DNA of 30,902 nucleotides from Echinostoma caproni (GCA_900618425.1 UZAN01039506.1:121998-152899), one strand, 5' to 3'; positions 1 to 12,049 are shown, numbered from the stretch's first letter. A program made the numbers and translations. Notes: generated by a model not told the origin, from the letters alone.

Positions 1-620
1 TGTGTATTGCAGCTCAGATTTGGAAAACAGCATAGAAATTGATTATTTCTAATAAATGATTGCTGTTTCCTGGTGCGGTTTATTGTGTTCGGTGTAACCT
101 ATGCTAAAGCGACTGGATTCAATGCTTAAAAATGACGAATTGCAAATAGGACATGTACAGGATAAAAATAAAATACACGTATCAATCCAATTGTTCGTTT
201 TGATAAATAAATTCAATTTTTCCTGAAACTTTGGTATTCAACAAATGATGCACATGTGAAGGGACAAAACTGTACACATTAATAGTACGAACAGTGAATA
301 TTAGTACAGATATGTTGCGTCTGACGTCTGGACAACGTTATTTTCAATCCTATGAATGAGGCTTGGAAAATTAACTGTTGAAAGGAACGAATTTGATGAA
401 GTTAGGATGTTACACGAGATTGATCATTAAATATGTGTATATATGTGAGAGAGGATGACGTTTGTAAAGTGCTTAAAAAATCAAAACATAATATCGTTTT
501 ACAGTCTTGCTAAAACATCGGAAATAGTTCAGAGAGTAGAAGGCACTGAGTTATGCAATATGGACGTATGGGACGCGTGTGAAACCTTTCTACTGCACGA
601 CGAATCTGTTTTCACTCATT
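1..620. other. AT-rich spacer, nothing recognised
   Basis: No gene, RNA or repeat could be supported here. The short open frame from 455 to 649 runs straight into the SINE head and has no coding character, so it is not called. Confidence 0.5.
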
Positions 621-626
621 TTTTGG

Positions 627-815
627 GGCGGTGCTGGCCAAGCGGTTAGGTCACCAATTTGTGACTTGGGTGTCCCGGGTTCGAATCGCTCCACCGTCGC
701 CCGTTTTCCCTATATCTGTATTTACTCCAGGCAGCCTTTGTATGGCCGCAGTCCCCTTCCTGAAAGTTGATTGTACATTTGTATATTTAATAAATAAAAA
801 ATGAAGAAAAAAGAT
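627..815 (+). mobile_element. tRNA-derived SINE, copy 1
   Basis: The head folds like a tRNA. GGCGGTG at 627-633 pairs with CACCGTC at 692-698 (seven pairs, one G-U). The A-box-like TGGCCAAGCGG lies at 635-645 and the B-box-like GGTTCGAATCG at 678-688, a normal spacing for an internal RNA polymerase III promoter. A non-tRNA body of about 100 bases follows and ends in an A-rich tail (AATAAATAAAAAATG, then GAAAAAAG), which is SINE architecture and not that of a stand-alone tRNA gene. A related copy on the other strand at 21440-21560 shares the head and part of the body. The 3' limit is approximate. Short SINEs of this kind are moved by a partner LINE; which one cannot be told here. Confidence 0.72.
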
Positions 816-1520
816 AAGACAATACAGATATGGCCACTGCATCAATCAGCTACGTTGAGTATGAGTCAAGACACGTGTTCCTTAACGAGCAACAATCGAT
901 TAATGTTGACGCATTTAACAATCAGTGGTAACAAGTGAAGCAGCAAGAATATACCATAATAGTAAATGATAGCAAAGATTGCTAAACTCCTTAAAAATGA
1001 GTATTGGAGTTAGTCAAATACAGGTCCAATAAACGGGGGTTTGTTCTGTGCTATTCTCATGACATTATGAGAGAGAGAGGATCCTTCATCGCGGACGAGT
1101 AGGGTGCAGTGATACGAACAAAGAACAATTCGACGGTACGACAACTGCAATATGATTCGTCACACCTATCGCGCGACTCCCAAGATCAATAATCTACTTA
1201 ATGTTAAACTTGATCGAATCAGATTCTGCCTGTTGGATCTATTCTGTTGAGTACAAAAAGGGTATTGTAACAGATTTTCGATGTGAAAGGAGTTTGTTCA
1301 TAGACTCCGAAAATAGAATGTTGANTGTTGTAAAAATTTAAAGAGAGATACATCAAAAATCGCCAGCGCGGTACAGACGGTCCAGCAGTGCCTTCTGTGA
1401 ATTCCGAATAATGATATTCAGTAATCTTCCATTATAAAGGCACCGGTATTTTGACATGTTAGCGCGATAATAAGAAGCATCTTAACGGCACCTGACTGAA
1501 TTCGTCAAGCAATATACAGG
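816..1520. other. Spacer with one ambiguous base
   Basis: No coding or repeat signal was recognised. Base 1325 is an N, one of three ambiguous bases in the window (the others are 5435 and 11530). Confidence 0.5.
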
Positions 1521-1534
1521 TATTGACAACACAC

Positions 1535-2600
1535 TGTGCCACACTCACCCTGAGATTCATACCAACGCTTAGTGTTTCGAGCCTCATTCACGGGACTTCC
1601 CCACAACCGCAATAATAACATCCACTTTTTTCTTTGCATCTGTTGGTCGAATGCCATCAAAATGTACGGTTTATCGATTATGACGACGTTTGATAGTGGG
1701 TCAGTAGTAAAATAAAGAGCCTCAACAAAAAGAACAATAGAACTAATTTACAAAACTAACCCAAACGTATGACACAGGTGTTAAACTTTCATTTTATCAA
1801 CGTTGTGTTTTGAACACTGGAGCCATAGTCGTCCCTTGATGAGATCGGTTTACTTCTTATTGGTCATGATGGAAAAATAGCATTGGTCATGTGTAAAACT
1901 GGACTTTTGTTTCCACTGAAGCTTTTCTACACGTCAAGGAATGAGGTATCGGATTTATTAGTACATCTAACAAGATGACCGTCAGCTTCAGCTGTATGCC
2001 ACAATCTCTTGGATATTTTTATGCACTTTGAGCATGGTGACACAAAATCCGCTCATTCAAGAAGACACTCAAGGTTAAATTTTGAAGGTCATTTTGGGTG
2101 GTTCTCCAAATATTTGCTTTCATTCCGGATAAGTGAATTTACTTAAATGCATTTTAGCCATATAATTTATTGATTGGTGTCCTGGAAACTTTTCAGTTAT
2201 CGGTGTATTTACTTTGCGCTGAATGGAAGAAGATAAACACCTAAGAATACGTGCGTTGATCAGAATTAACACTCGCATGAAACAACGCTAAATTAGTAGA
2301 ATAGCTGAACTTCAATTCTGCTTTGTGTAAAGTAGTATTCATTTCTCAACTTTAACTTTCAAACTTCAGGACATTTTAGCTCCACACTAAACTCCAGGCA
2401 ACTTTAAACGTTGATCAGGGAGAACTAAATGCCTTTCAGTGGGAGATGAAGGTTGAAATACACGGTCATCACCCATGGCTATCGATAAACATACGAGACC
2501 GGAGAATAAAATGTGTTTCTAAAATCAAAATCATGTTGCACGAGTTAGATCAACACTTGTAAGCTGTATCTAACAAAATTAGTAACTCTGTTCTAACGGA
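1535..2600. repeat. Dispersed repeat family R1, long copy
   Basis: Two blocks here reappear in the same order at 17500-17960. Block 1 has CGAGCCTCATTCACGG (1577-1592) followed by CCGCAATAATA and ATCCACT. Block 2 (about 2405-2565) has CAGTGGGAGATGAAGGTT, GGCTATCGATA and then TGTTGCACGAGTTAGATCAA. The blocks are about 880 bases apart here but under 300 in the 17.5 kb copy, so one copy has a large insertion or deletion. Neither strand shows a protein I recognise. It could be a decayed non-autonomous transposon or the tail of a LINE. Confidence 0.5.
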
Positions 2601-3600
2601 AACTTATAAATCCAATAAACGCCGCTGTATACTTCATTGAAACCCTTTGAGTTTGCGAATGCCAACTCCTCACACATCATGTTGATTAGCCTACAACTTC
2701 AAACGGCAAAATATCAGACGGGTGCGTCCATGGGCTTTAGGCGTTTTGTTTTATTGTTTGAGAAATGCACTCATTGTATCTGGATTTGGAAAATTGTGTT
2801 GTTAGAAAGAAAAAGGATCTCAGTTCACATTTTTCAGGAATGTTTTATTTAAACTAATGTGGCACCTTTCCTATGCACGATGAAGAAAATGAGGATTTTC
2901 ACCGACTAGCACGGATGGGTAGAAGGAGGGTGTGTGCCAGAATGTGTTTCTGCTTCATATCGTACTGATGCATATTCCAGAACAGGCGCAATATCTAGGT
3001 ACAGTTGTTTTGCGAGAACCAATCGATGCACTACAGTGGTGGAGAAGACGATGAGTAAACTGTCGAATTCTGATGTGATTAAAAATGTTCTATTCACGAT
3101 TACGTAAGATAAACTAAGAAATATTGGTGATAAATCTACTGCGAGAAAATCAGGTAGTTGGCACTGGAGTAACACACACGCCTACCATGGGATGGCTTCG
3201 TAGTTCAAATCTCAAACAAAACAATGGATATGCACTACTAGTGAGCTTTAGCAAGGGCGAAACTCCAGCCTTCGATTCTTCCCAGTGTATGGTTGACTAG
3301 AATAACTGAGCATCGTGAGTAAGGCTAAAGGCTGAAGGATGGCTGGTTCAAATCATTATCAATTATTCCACAAGATTACTCACAAGTAACCCACGGTTAC
3401 TTGTGAAAAATCAGGAAGCTTCAATAAAATGCGTGGACGGAGTGAATGAGGCAGGGCACGGGCTAGGGTGGACTATCCAGCATTGAAATATTGCATACAG
3501 CACACAAAGTTACCTCACGCTATGCACCGCGCTTGAACTCGGTTTCTCAGTTAGCTTGGTCCCGGGTGGAAACTGCTTATTTCAGTGGCCTTACCGGTAG
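2601..3600. other. Spacer, faint repeat traces
   Basis: Open frames at 2637-2852 and on the minus strand at 2906-3175 show no protein character. A short stretch at 3185-3215 (CATGGGATGGCTTCG and following bases) resembles 18544-18575, but the likeness covers only about 30 bases. GGTTCAAATC at 3347-3356 looks like a B box, but I could not find a well-placed A box. Confidence 0.4.
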
Positions 3601-3876
3601 GTAGACAACACTGTGAAAACCCTCCTAAATATCCTTGACGAGAGGGGAATGCTATTCTATAGGCATCCGTATTTTATCTACAGCGTGTCCTCCAGCGATC
3701 AGGTACTCGAAGAAAGAGCCTGGGACGCACTTTACCGTTCCTTTGTTGAGGGAGTCAGAACGATAGATTTATTCGATAGACAAGCCGAACGAGCAGTATA
3801 TGACCTAGATCGGATGTACGCAAAAGCGTATACAATAAAAGATAAGCATCTAACACGTGTATTCTTGGAGCACTAA
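3601..3876 (+). CDS. Unrecognised open patch, possible exon
   Basis: The frame is open for 91 codons from the stop at 3598-3600 to TAA at 3874-3876. No ATG lies near its start, so if real it is an exon reached by splicing; TTTATCTACAG ending at 3682 is one candidate acceptor. The product is rich in charged and aromatic residues, with patches such as ERAWDALYRSFVEGVR and RAVYDLDRMYAKAY that look more like a folded protein than chance translation. I recognise no domain. A second open frame in another phase (3857-4087) overlaps its end, so a frameshifted pseudogene is another reading. Chance cannot be excluded. Confidence 0.25.
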   Translation, partial: VDNTVKTLLNILDERGMLFYRHPYFIYSVSSSDQVLEERAWDALYRSFVEGVRTIDLFDRQAERAVYDLDRMYAKAYTIKDKHLTRVFLEH

Positions 3877-5570
3877 GAGCCAAGTTCTAGGGATAGTATT
3901 TGAAAATATCGAGGAGTTCGTTCTAGATGCAGTAGTTCTTTGGACATTTATACTGGATTTGGATTTAGAAGCAACCCCCGTTGCAGCACATTACGCACAT
4001 AGTGCAGAGTGCAGAAATAAAATTTGTTCATTTCAAATCGTTTATAGTTTGTCCAATTGCATTTTTCATCACGAATGCAAAACTTAAGCACTGCGTGTGA
4101 AACCGCTGATGGGAACTACAATTATGCTCGTGATTTCTTATAAAATGTTTTAATCAATATCCTTAGGCGTGTTTTTCCATCTCCAGACAACACGATTTCC
4201 ATGGTAGTTCACAGACAACCCAACTTTATTCAGCACACAGTCTAACCAGTTACTGATTTAGTACCACAATTGTCAACTTCCTGTCATGTTTAGCATTGAA
4301 TATGTTCCACGGAACTGAAAAATCAGAATCACACATGGTGCAGTCAAGAAATAATCAAAAATTGTTAGTTATATAAAACTGTGCCCAGTATCGATTGATT
4401 TCATAATCAAAATTCTTCCCACAAAAGCGATTTGACATCATTGAAAGAGAGTTGGCAGTTTACCATATCTTTTCGACTGGTAACTCAATTTCGACAGCGG
4501 AGAATTAAACCAACCTCTTCTCAGTGGTCAGATGTTGTCACTTATAGTTATATGTACATGATAAAAACCGGAGTTCGTCTCAGCCGTACATTTAGATTCA
4601 TTCTTTGATAAACTGTCAAAAGGTGCGGTTAAAAACATGATCAGTAATCCATCAACCATCGTCGAATTTTCCACAGTAATGATCGAACACTCATTTCAAT
4701 ATTCCACCTACAGCCGTGTAGTGGAAAGCAGCCACACAAAACCACGCTCATTGACAAAACCGCAGTTTTTGGACCGTGATGAATCTTTATTTCGAGCTTC
4801 CTTTTTCAATTTATATTCACACATTCTATAATTAAAAAAACACATAATATTATGTTTCGAGGTTTTGATTGCTCAAATCATGTGATTTATTTTCTCCTCC
4901 TTAGAACTTTGTTTCACATGGGTTTGCATTTTTCAAAGACGTACAACTTTGAAGTGACCTTTAATTAAAGATTTAGGTTTGTTTTCCATCGAACTTTAGG
5001 AAGAAATCTGTTTTTTTAAATGCACCTTTTTTAGTTTCTAGGTAAACCTTTTTGTTCTGATTTTGATAGAGATGTGCATTGTATAAAGGATGTTGTGTAT
5101 TCCCTCTCCCCTCACTTCGTTCACATTTCAGTTTGAACCAATCAAATCAGTTTTTCGTGTGAAACGAACGTTCGGTTGTAAAACCTTGAATTTTCTTGAA
5201 TTACTTTGCATCTTTTGTTGTCCACTGGGTTAGGATTCCGGCTAAATGCAAACTATAGCATCATCTTTCATACCGCAGGATAACACTCGTTTTTTGTCGG
5301 CGTTACATCATGAACTGCAGGATGAGTATTAATAATGGCATTGCTATGAATAATCTCACTACCAATAATTTCAATTCATTGCGTCTCGGGGTTCAAACTC
5401 CCCGAAAAAGGATATTGAATGCCACACGCAACAGNGTACCGTCGGGTCAACTGCTGCTATTGTTTTCGTAAACGATGCCGTCAGTAGTACTACATGCATT
5501 CAGTTATCCTTGGTTGTATTCATTTAAGTCGCTACAATCGACTCGTCTGAGGAGAGATCTCTGCTCTGAC
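3877..5570. other. AT-rich spacer or intron
   Basis: No supported gene. At 5388-5405 CGGGG and CCCCG flank TTCAAACT like a tRNA T-arm, but no partner arms exist upstream. Base 5435 is N. Confidence 0.45.
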
Positions 5571-5596
5571 AAAGGGCTTTTGTAATTAGAAATGAC

Positions 5597-5662
5597 CTCC
5601 GTCCTATCTTTCTCGCAACGTTTCCGGAAATAGCCCGTTCCGCTTCCGTCTCGCTTCAACCG
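5597..5662 (+). CDS. Possible small exon, unrecognised
   Basis: Bases after CTTTTGTAATTAG (an acceptor-like end near 5589) read as about 23 codons (NDLRPIFLATFPEIARSASV, then SLQP), with mostly C or G in third positions, up to a donor-like CCG|GTAAAT near 5663. The surroundings are AT-rich, so the compositional contrast is the main argument. No family is recognised, and the length is too short to exclude chance. Confidence 0.15.
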
Positions 5663-5669
5663 GTAAATC

Positions 5670-7860
5670 GTAATACATCGCAACTCACCATTTAGCTACA
5701 ACTTTTAGCTATCTTATATATATTGCATGCCATTTGATAGCACGCTTCAATCCACCACATAGATGAGTTCATCAATGAAACCATATTAGCATTTTCTCTA
5801 AACAAGCTTCCCATCACAAGCTAAGACAATCGTCTAGCGTCGTACATAGAATAGCCGAGAGGTTGCTTTAGGACTCACAAACTTACCTGATTTCACATAA
5901 ATCTAATCGGTTTACATTGGTTTTTACCATGATTCTATTTGACCTTTAAATTTTGAGTTGAAGTTTCACACAGACATTGTGAGCGGGTTTCCAACTCATT
6001 CTGTGTAAGTACGCAAACGCGTTGACTGTGTTCTCGGGATACTGCGAATAATAGAAAACTGCAATCATGGGATGCTTTCGAGAATATAGATTTCCCTGAA
6101 AATTGTAATTAGACAACTCAGGATTCCGTGTACCAAAAATGTTGTATTCTAATTGTTCTGTACCCGTCGTGTGAACCAGTTATGGACATTTACCCCACTA
6201 GCAACTACGTAAATTACTGATAGGTTTCATCCAAATTTCTCAAAAGCGATCTCTCATTATTTGAGGTTTTGTAAAAAAATAAAAACGAATATTCTTTTAT
6301 AAATGTGGAGAGATCCATTTCGTTCTGATCGGAAAGATCTATCTGATTTTTTTCAAAACCGTGTTTTTCCAGTACGGGGTAGATGAAATAAACGATCAAA
6401 CTTTGTTCTTCATACCACATACAACTCCCTCATTATTTTGTCCAACTAAATGGACAAAAATGTCACACGATTATTCAGTCATAAACTTTCCTCCTTAACT
6501 CAAGGCGATTGCTTTAGTCGTTTGTAGATTTTGATGAAGGAAGCTGTAGGTGAATGAACACAAATATTCTTCAGCATGCTTACTCCTTGGCGCCACGATA
6601 CGGTCTTCGTAACAGGCGCCAGAACAACAACAAGAACCACAGCAACAACGAAAAACCTGTTTAAGCTATCAGGTGGTCCCACCGGATGACCATGAGGAGT
6701 TTGAACTCATTGGCATTGACTGAATCACATGGGTTATGTGCCCTCTCCCCCACGGTTAATGCGATTTGGCGACTTCCGGAATCTGTGATTTGAGAAACAG
6801 TATCCAAATGAAAAATAGTTCAACATTCAATGTTACATATACCGAATAAAATAAGAATAAAGAAATCTAATTTTCTGAAAGTGTTTCGCTTATTCCGATT
6901 ATTTATTGACAGTGTGATAATAAGAATCGCAAGATGTATCGGCAGGAAGGTTTCACTTAAATGTCAGAGATCTGTTCAAAATTATATTTCTCCCCCTCGA
7001 TAAAGGCGAAAAATCGACAGTCGTCTGATGCCCATAGCTATGATGAACATCTGCATTACGTTTCTTGCTACTCCTTAGTTTGTCAGTAGTCTCGTTATAA
7101 ATGTTGGTTTATTGCTGGCTAATTTTCGCTTGCGGTTGATTGACTCAGTGATCTGGAATCAGAACAACATAAAGCCATAACCTTCACTCGTCGTTATGCA
7201 AACGCGAACGATCCCCATGTCCTGAAAACTGATTTGAATATGTAAGCTATCAGAATACACGATTGTTTGGAATTGTGTCTTTCTAAGAACATGATTGATA
7301 TCAAACAGATTATTCAGCGAAAGAAATACCACTTGAATCTAAATCTGCATTTGAGCAAACTATCATTAATTTGGCATTCATTGCGATTCACAAAAAAACA
7401 GAGGTTCTGTTTATTCCGTGGGTTTCACCAAGGATCGAATGATAAACATAAAATCGATTACATCGATAAAATAAATTTTTCTTATTCAACACTCACTCCT
7501 ACACGGAAATAACAGATGGCAGCATTGCTCACATTCATGCTAATCGAATGCCCAAGCAATTTCAATGTTTTCTTTCATTATCTCCCAAAAATAAAATGTT
7601 TATTTGCATTCACAGCAAGAGTACTAAATGAGTTTCGTACGGAACACAATATTTTATGCAAAAGCGATGATTTTATGCGCATTAAAAAAGAAATCTGTCC
7701 GAAGCAGTTTTCCCGTATGCATTATTTTGTGCTCTATGTTTCCTCTTTCACAAGAGTGCTTTTCAAACCCATCCATACGTACCTAAACCTCTTCAAGTAA
7801 TCATAATCGAAATGTTCTGAAATGAGGGACGCGAGTTTGATGATTTTTCTGTATCCGTTT
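5670..7860. other. Spacer or intron sequence
   Basis: No supported gene. A strong donor-like CAG|GTAAGT exists on the minus strand near 5883-5890 and a GTAAGT on the plus strand at 6005-6010, but neither joins a convincing exon. The minus frame at 6500-6682 encodes a hydrophobic, valine-rich start that comes from a GTT-rich run and is probably low complexity. Plus-strand frames at 7267-7512 and 7516-7800 have no coding character. Confidence 0.4.
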
Positions 7861-7863
7861 TAG

Positions 7864-7959
7864 GTCCAGTTTCGCACAAATTTTTATGTTATTCTGGTGT
7901 GCGCGAGTATTAGTTTGGCCCTTTTTATGGATACAATATTTAGTCGATCGATGGGGAAA
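7864..7959 (+). CDS. Possible exon, membrane helix (TLC-like)
   Basis: TTTTTCTGTATCCGTTTTAG ends at 7863 and is a good polypyrimidine-AG acceptor; AAA|GTAGAG at 7960 could be the donor. Read from base 865 of that kilobase, the patch gives a hydrophobic helix with FMLFWCARVLVWPFLW and then a charged end (VDRWGK). The pattern of F-x-x-F, an Arg-Val and a Pro in a membrane helix recalls the last helices of TLC-domain proteins (ceramide synthase and TLCD families), which carry such an arginine. That is a resemblance from memory only. A second frame over the same bases is also open and hydrophobic (7897-8106), so frame choice is uncertain. No partner exon was found. Confidence 0.2.
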
Positions 7960-9938
7960 GTAGAGTACGTTCCTGGTAGTTTGGGAGCAGTTCCAAGGTT
8001 AATTAGTTGGGTATGCGAAATGAGTTTGACGAAAGTAAACTCTTTCAAATGCTTTAATTATATAAGAACTAATTATTTAGACACTTCTTCACTTCTCAAA
8101 CCGTAAATTCCAAAGCAGTTTATCCGAGCCGTTAGATTATAGTTTGATGAGGCGGGCATTTTATCCGCACTTTAAACAATGCACACCAATGAGGCCTATT
8201 CGGTGTCACGCATAACACAAACACTACCCCGAAACTACCTCCTTTCTTCCGTTTTCACATTAGACAGTAACTATTTGATCAATCGATCCTTCCTTTAAGT
8301 AACATGAAAAATTTCATCTGAACAAAGAAGAGTGAACAAAAAGTAAAACAACATGATCGTATTATTCACCTATATTGCTTTTGACGGGTAGGAGTGGGGG
8401 AGGTGATTCTTTGCGTCAACTCTGAGGTGGTTGTGCGAACACTGTCTGACTTGAGAGATGCACTTTCGTGGAAATCAGAAACCAGCAACTTCTATTGGTT
8501 TGCCACATAAGTAATAGTCAACATCATCTGATTAACTTGATCATATAGACGGAAAGAATTACAAATTTCTGCTTCTTAGTTCATGAATTCAGAGAGCTTA
8601 CTGCGTCTACCTCGTTATAGCCAAAACAAGCATCAAGTCTCACAAAATCCCTCCTAAAATAAACATCAAAGAAGAACTATATTGAGCTCATCTTCAGTGT
8701 TCTAATCTTTCCGGAAGACCTCAATAGCTTCATTAGCGCATGAATCCGGGCATTCCGATGGTCAAGAACGTTAAATTATATACGACTGTATTGTTTTCTA
8801 TGTAAAGCCGATTTTCTATTTGGACACCGGTTATCCGATTTTCGTTGTTCCGAACTATATTTCTAACTGCTAGAAAACTGTTCAAATAGTACCTATTCTT
8901 AATCTGGCTGATCAGGTTGAACCCAGACGGAAGCCTTTCATTTACTCATCTAAGTCATATAATGAGAGATTGACTGATGAATGAAAGACAACATGGTTCA
9001 CAGTAAAACTTCCTTCCCCAATAAACGTTTGTCACTCATCGAAATGTATCCTCACCAGTCACAAAGACGAGGTATTTCTTTCTGCAATTGCCGGATCACG
9101 AATGTTGCACACAAAACTATAATTTTCTGAACGTTCGATGCCATTGACTCGGTTTTCGTAACCTTTTTTAATAAAATCAGTTTTTGCTTAGTAAATAGAC
9201 GTCACGGAGAATTTTATCACCTTCATTCCTCTCTCCCAACACACATCTTTACTGTTCCCATTGACTTTTGCCTGGTGATGAGGTAACAGTTTCTCTTACC
9301 CTTTGTTATGCTCTGGTTCGATATCTCGAGGGGACGTCGCAATTTTCCGTTAGTCTACAGTATGTGTGTGGGGAATAGCATGCCTCATTTCAGTTAAGTC
9401 AACCAATTTTCCCTTGCATTGCTCGTCTAGAGGCTCAACAAATGCGAATTATATTTTATTCGCTCATTCAAAAGCAGGCCTTTAAATGATATTTTATTGT
9501 AACTTGAGTGGATCATGTACTGCTCAGTTTGTAAGCACGTTTGTCCTAATTAGTGAGATAGTCAAACGGTGGATCTATGTTGACTAAACGCTTGACTAGC
9601 CAGAAAACATCTTGTTACCAAGTCCACATAGCAGCGTACAAAGTAACCACGAGAGCGGCATCTAGGCGTACACCAAAAGGCATAGATGATTCATTAAAAT
9701 CGGAGAAAGCTTAGCATGAGATAAATGCTTGCTCTTGATGGTGAGCCCATTCACCGGGGGATCGAATTATGTGAACAGATTGTCGAATATGGAGGTTGGC
9801 TGATTTTCCTCCGGATTGATTGTGGCTTACGTATAACTTGTACAAGCCCTGACAAAGTTGATTCATAATTCACGGAGCCCGATCTATCCTAGAAAAAGAA
9901 TTAATTTTTTCCAGGGTGACGTTCCATGACTCAATCCT
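7960..9938. other. Spacer or intron, nothing recognised
   Basis: I see no gene, RNA or repeat that can be defended in this stretch. Scattered polypyrimidine tracts and AATAAA-like strings occur at about the rate expected in AT-rich DNA. Confidence 0.45.
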
Positions 9939-9949
9939 CCCCCCCCCCC
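9939..9949 (+). repeat. Mononucleotide C11 run
   Basis: Eleven consecutive C bases followed by G and CCTCCCC. Such runs are prone to slippage and to miscounting in assembly. Confidence 0.95.
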
Positions 9950-10453
9950 GCCTCCCCAGAAATATGTACATAGTTTTCAGTGCAACCGACGTCTTATTTC
10001 TGCACACGATCACAACAGTCAAATACCTACCAGATTATGAATCCGTCTGATTCCAAAAAACGCACAATGATTTCACAGCATGTAATCATTGAAAAACCAA
10101 TTAAAAAATCGAGGAAGTTGTTCTCACAAGTGAATTTGATTCCGAGAACAGTTCTTTCCATTTGCGAGAGTAACACCGTTGATATACGGACTAAACAGAC
10201 GATATTGTGCTGCTGAGTGAATTTCGAAGCACTTGTCAAGGACGGTTTAATTGGTAGTGTTGCTTTATTCAGCAAGCGTTCGACAAATTCGCATTGACAC
10301 TGTTTCCAAATAATTCCAAACGTTTTTTTACTACTTTATCTAAATGAGTAGTCAAAAGACAACAGCTAAAACCAACGCAATAAAATGAAATGCTCTGTTT
10401 GTGTACACACAATTAAAGTGATGAGAAATAAACAACTCGTAAACAATACTTAC
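9950..10453. other. Spacer, nothing supported
   Basis: Two opposed open frames of about 80 codons overlap at 9980-10275. Neither has a recognisable domain or a convincing start, and they cancel each other as evidence. Confidence 0.4.
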
Positions 10454-10515
10454 ATCTCGAATTTACCACGCACACATTTCTTCCTAATCTCAGATGTGGT
10501 TTCTCTCATCCGTGG
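10454..10515 (-). CDS. Possible 62-base exon, unrecognised
   Basis: On the minus strand GCGGTTTCTAG (acceptor-like) leads into 20 codons reading PRMRETTSEIRKKCVRGKFE, and the patch ends at a full-consensus donor GTAAGT (plus 10448-10453). The product is strongly basic and hydrophilic, in contrast to translations around it. Small exons with long introns are usual in flukes. No family was recognised and no neighbouring exon was found, so this remains a splice-site-based guess. Confidence 0.22.
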
Positions 10516-11773
10516 CTAGAAACCGCAAGTGCTCGTGTTTCACTTGATTGGTACAACGCGATTTCAGCTATTGCATACCCAGATTAAGGTGAGACTAGAA
10601 ACACTTCTATGACTGTATCACTTGACCGAGAATTGTATTTGAACGACAAGATTTACCAAGCTGTGCACATTTGTAATTCAAATCCAGTTAGTTCTTTATT
10701 CCCTCGATTCAAAAGGTCGTGATTTTGAACACGGATTCAGTGGAAAGCAAAACAGAGAAGACATTGTTAAAGGAAAGAAGATACGCATAAATCTGGCGTT
10801 TCTTGGGGCTTACGGAGAAAAACCCTTCACCAGAAAAGAACTCATAAACTAAAGGCACACAGCTGTTTGAGGTGCTGGTGGTGTTTAATATGCGGAAGTG
10901 CAAAGATATTCACAGAATTTGGGACTGATCGAACGATTGTATTAGATCGAAATATTGTTGACAAAGATTTGAAAATCGTAGCTCCGTTTTAACTAAATTC
11001 ATTTTAACCGGTCGAGCGGGTTAGCCGGTTTGTTCTCAAACATTTCTGTATTCCGGTGTAGAATTTCACTGATGCATGAAATGGCAACAAATTCGGCCGT
11101 TCTATAGAGACGTAAGCCAACAGCAACCAAAAAGGCGGAAAACTGAAAGGCTGTGCAGAGACTGAAAACATAATTCAAAAAGAATATGTTGACACTCTTA
11201 TCTGGAAACACAAAATACAGTTCTGATATATGTTTCACTTTTATTCAACATGAAAATACCGCGCAAGATCACGATATCGAGTAACATCACTCATACGCGG
11301 CATCTGAAGCTGAATGTCCGAGGACCCGTGGCCGATAATCCGTAAGAAAAAAGCAAGAAGAATCATTCAATTGGACGACAAACAGGTGTCTGAAACCAGG
11401 TCAGTGGAAATTTTCTTTGTCTGAACTGGGAAAAATTTATACTTTATCGAAATGAGCACTCGTGTATTTGTTCATGAGGTTAATAAACAAAACAAAAAGA
11501 CCCGTAAAATGGGCTATCATCAACATTCTNACGGGAAACGGTAAGCCTATGCAACATTTGACGTCCATTGATTAATTTATTGATCTCATTGGGCTTTTCC
11601 AATACCACTTCTTCGACACTATATAAACCGATTGACTCTGAATTCGAGTAAAAACACGTCATTTACGGACGTGATCTTATGCTTTATTTTTAGCAGTTAT
11701 CATTGTGTTGATTTGTTGATTTGTTGTAAGAGAATGCAAAAAAGTAATTGGTGTAAATGAAACATTTTGAAAA
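10516..11773. other. Spacer with ambiguous base
   Basis: Minus-strand frames at 10709-10903, 10999-11238 and 11480-11662 lack any recognisable domain; the last contains the N at 11530. Nothing else was supported. Confidence 0.4.
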
Positions 11774-11870
11774 ATGTTTCAACGGGAGATTTTAAGGGAC
11801 TATTTAGGAAATGACACCGAACGGAGTCGGCGTCGCACAAATCATAAGATTGGGACTATCCGTGTAACTG
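11774..11870 (+). CDS. Possible first coding exon
   Basis: ATG at 11774 has A at -3 and an in-frame TGA two codons upstream. It opens 32 codons that end at a full-consensus donor, CTG|GTAAGT, at 11871. The peptide begins MFQREILRDYLGNDTERSRR and continues RTNHKIGTIRVT, hydrophilic and basic with no stop. Start codon, open frame and strong donor in the right order are what a first exon should show. I recognise no family, and the next exon could not be identified; the following bases to 12050 contain no obvious partner. No promoter element was convincing upstream. Confidence 0.3.
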
Positions 11871-12049
11871 GTAAGTAGAGCTTTTCAATGATGAGGCTTC
11901 AGGGATAATGCTTACACGGAAGGAGAATCAGAGTAAAGAACAACCCTGTGTTTAGTGTTGGTTTTTTCTCCTTAAGCAGTTATAGGCAAGTTTCTCCATG
12001 ACGACCTGATTACGCTAAATATAATTCGTAAACCATTTGACATATTCGA

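Noticed and set aside
627..698. Functional tRNA gene
   Set aside because: The acceptor stem and boxes fit, but the sequence runs into a SINE body and A-rich tail, and a second diverged copy with the same body exists at 21.5 kb.
1550..1600. Hammerhead ribozyme on the minus strand (TGAATGAG ... CGAAAC)
   Set aside because: CUGAUGA has an inserted base, helix II would have almost no pairs, and the 17.5 kb copy reads CGACAA at the second core string.
5380..5410. tRNA T-arm-like hairpin
   Set aside because: The loop has one base too many and there is no A box, acceptor or anticodon arm upstream.
6500..6682. Secreted or membrane peptide on the minus strand
   Set aside because: The valine-rich run comes from GTT-rich low-complexity DNA and the frame has no proper start.
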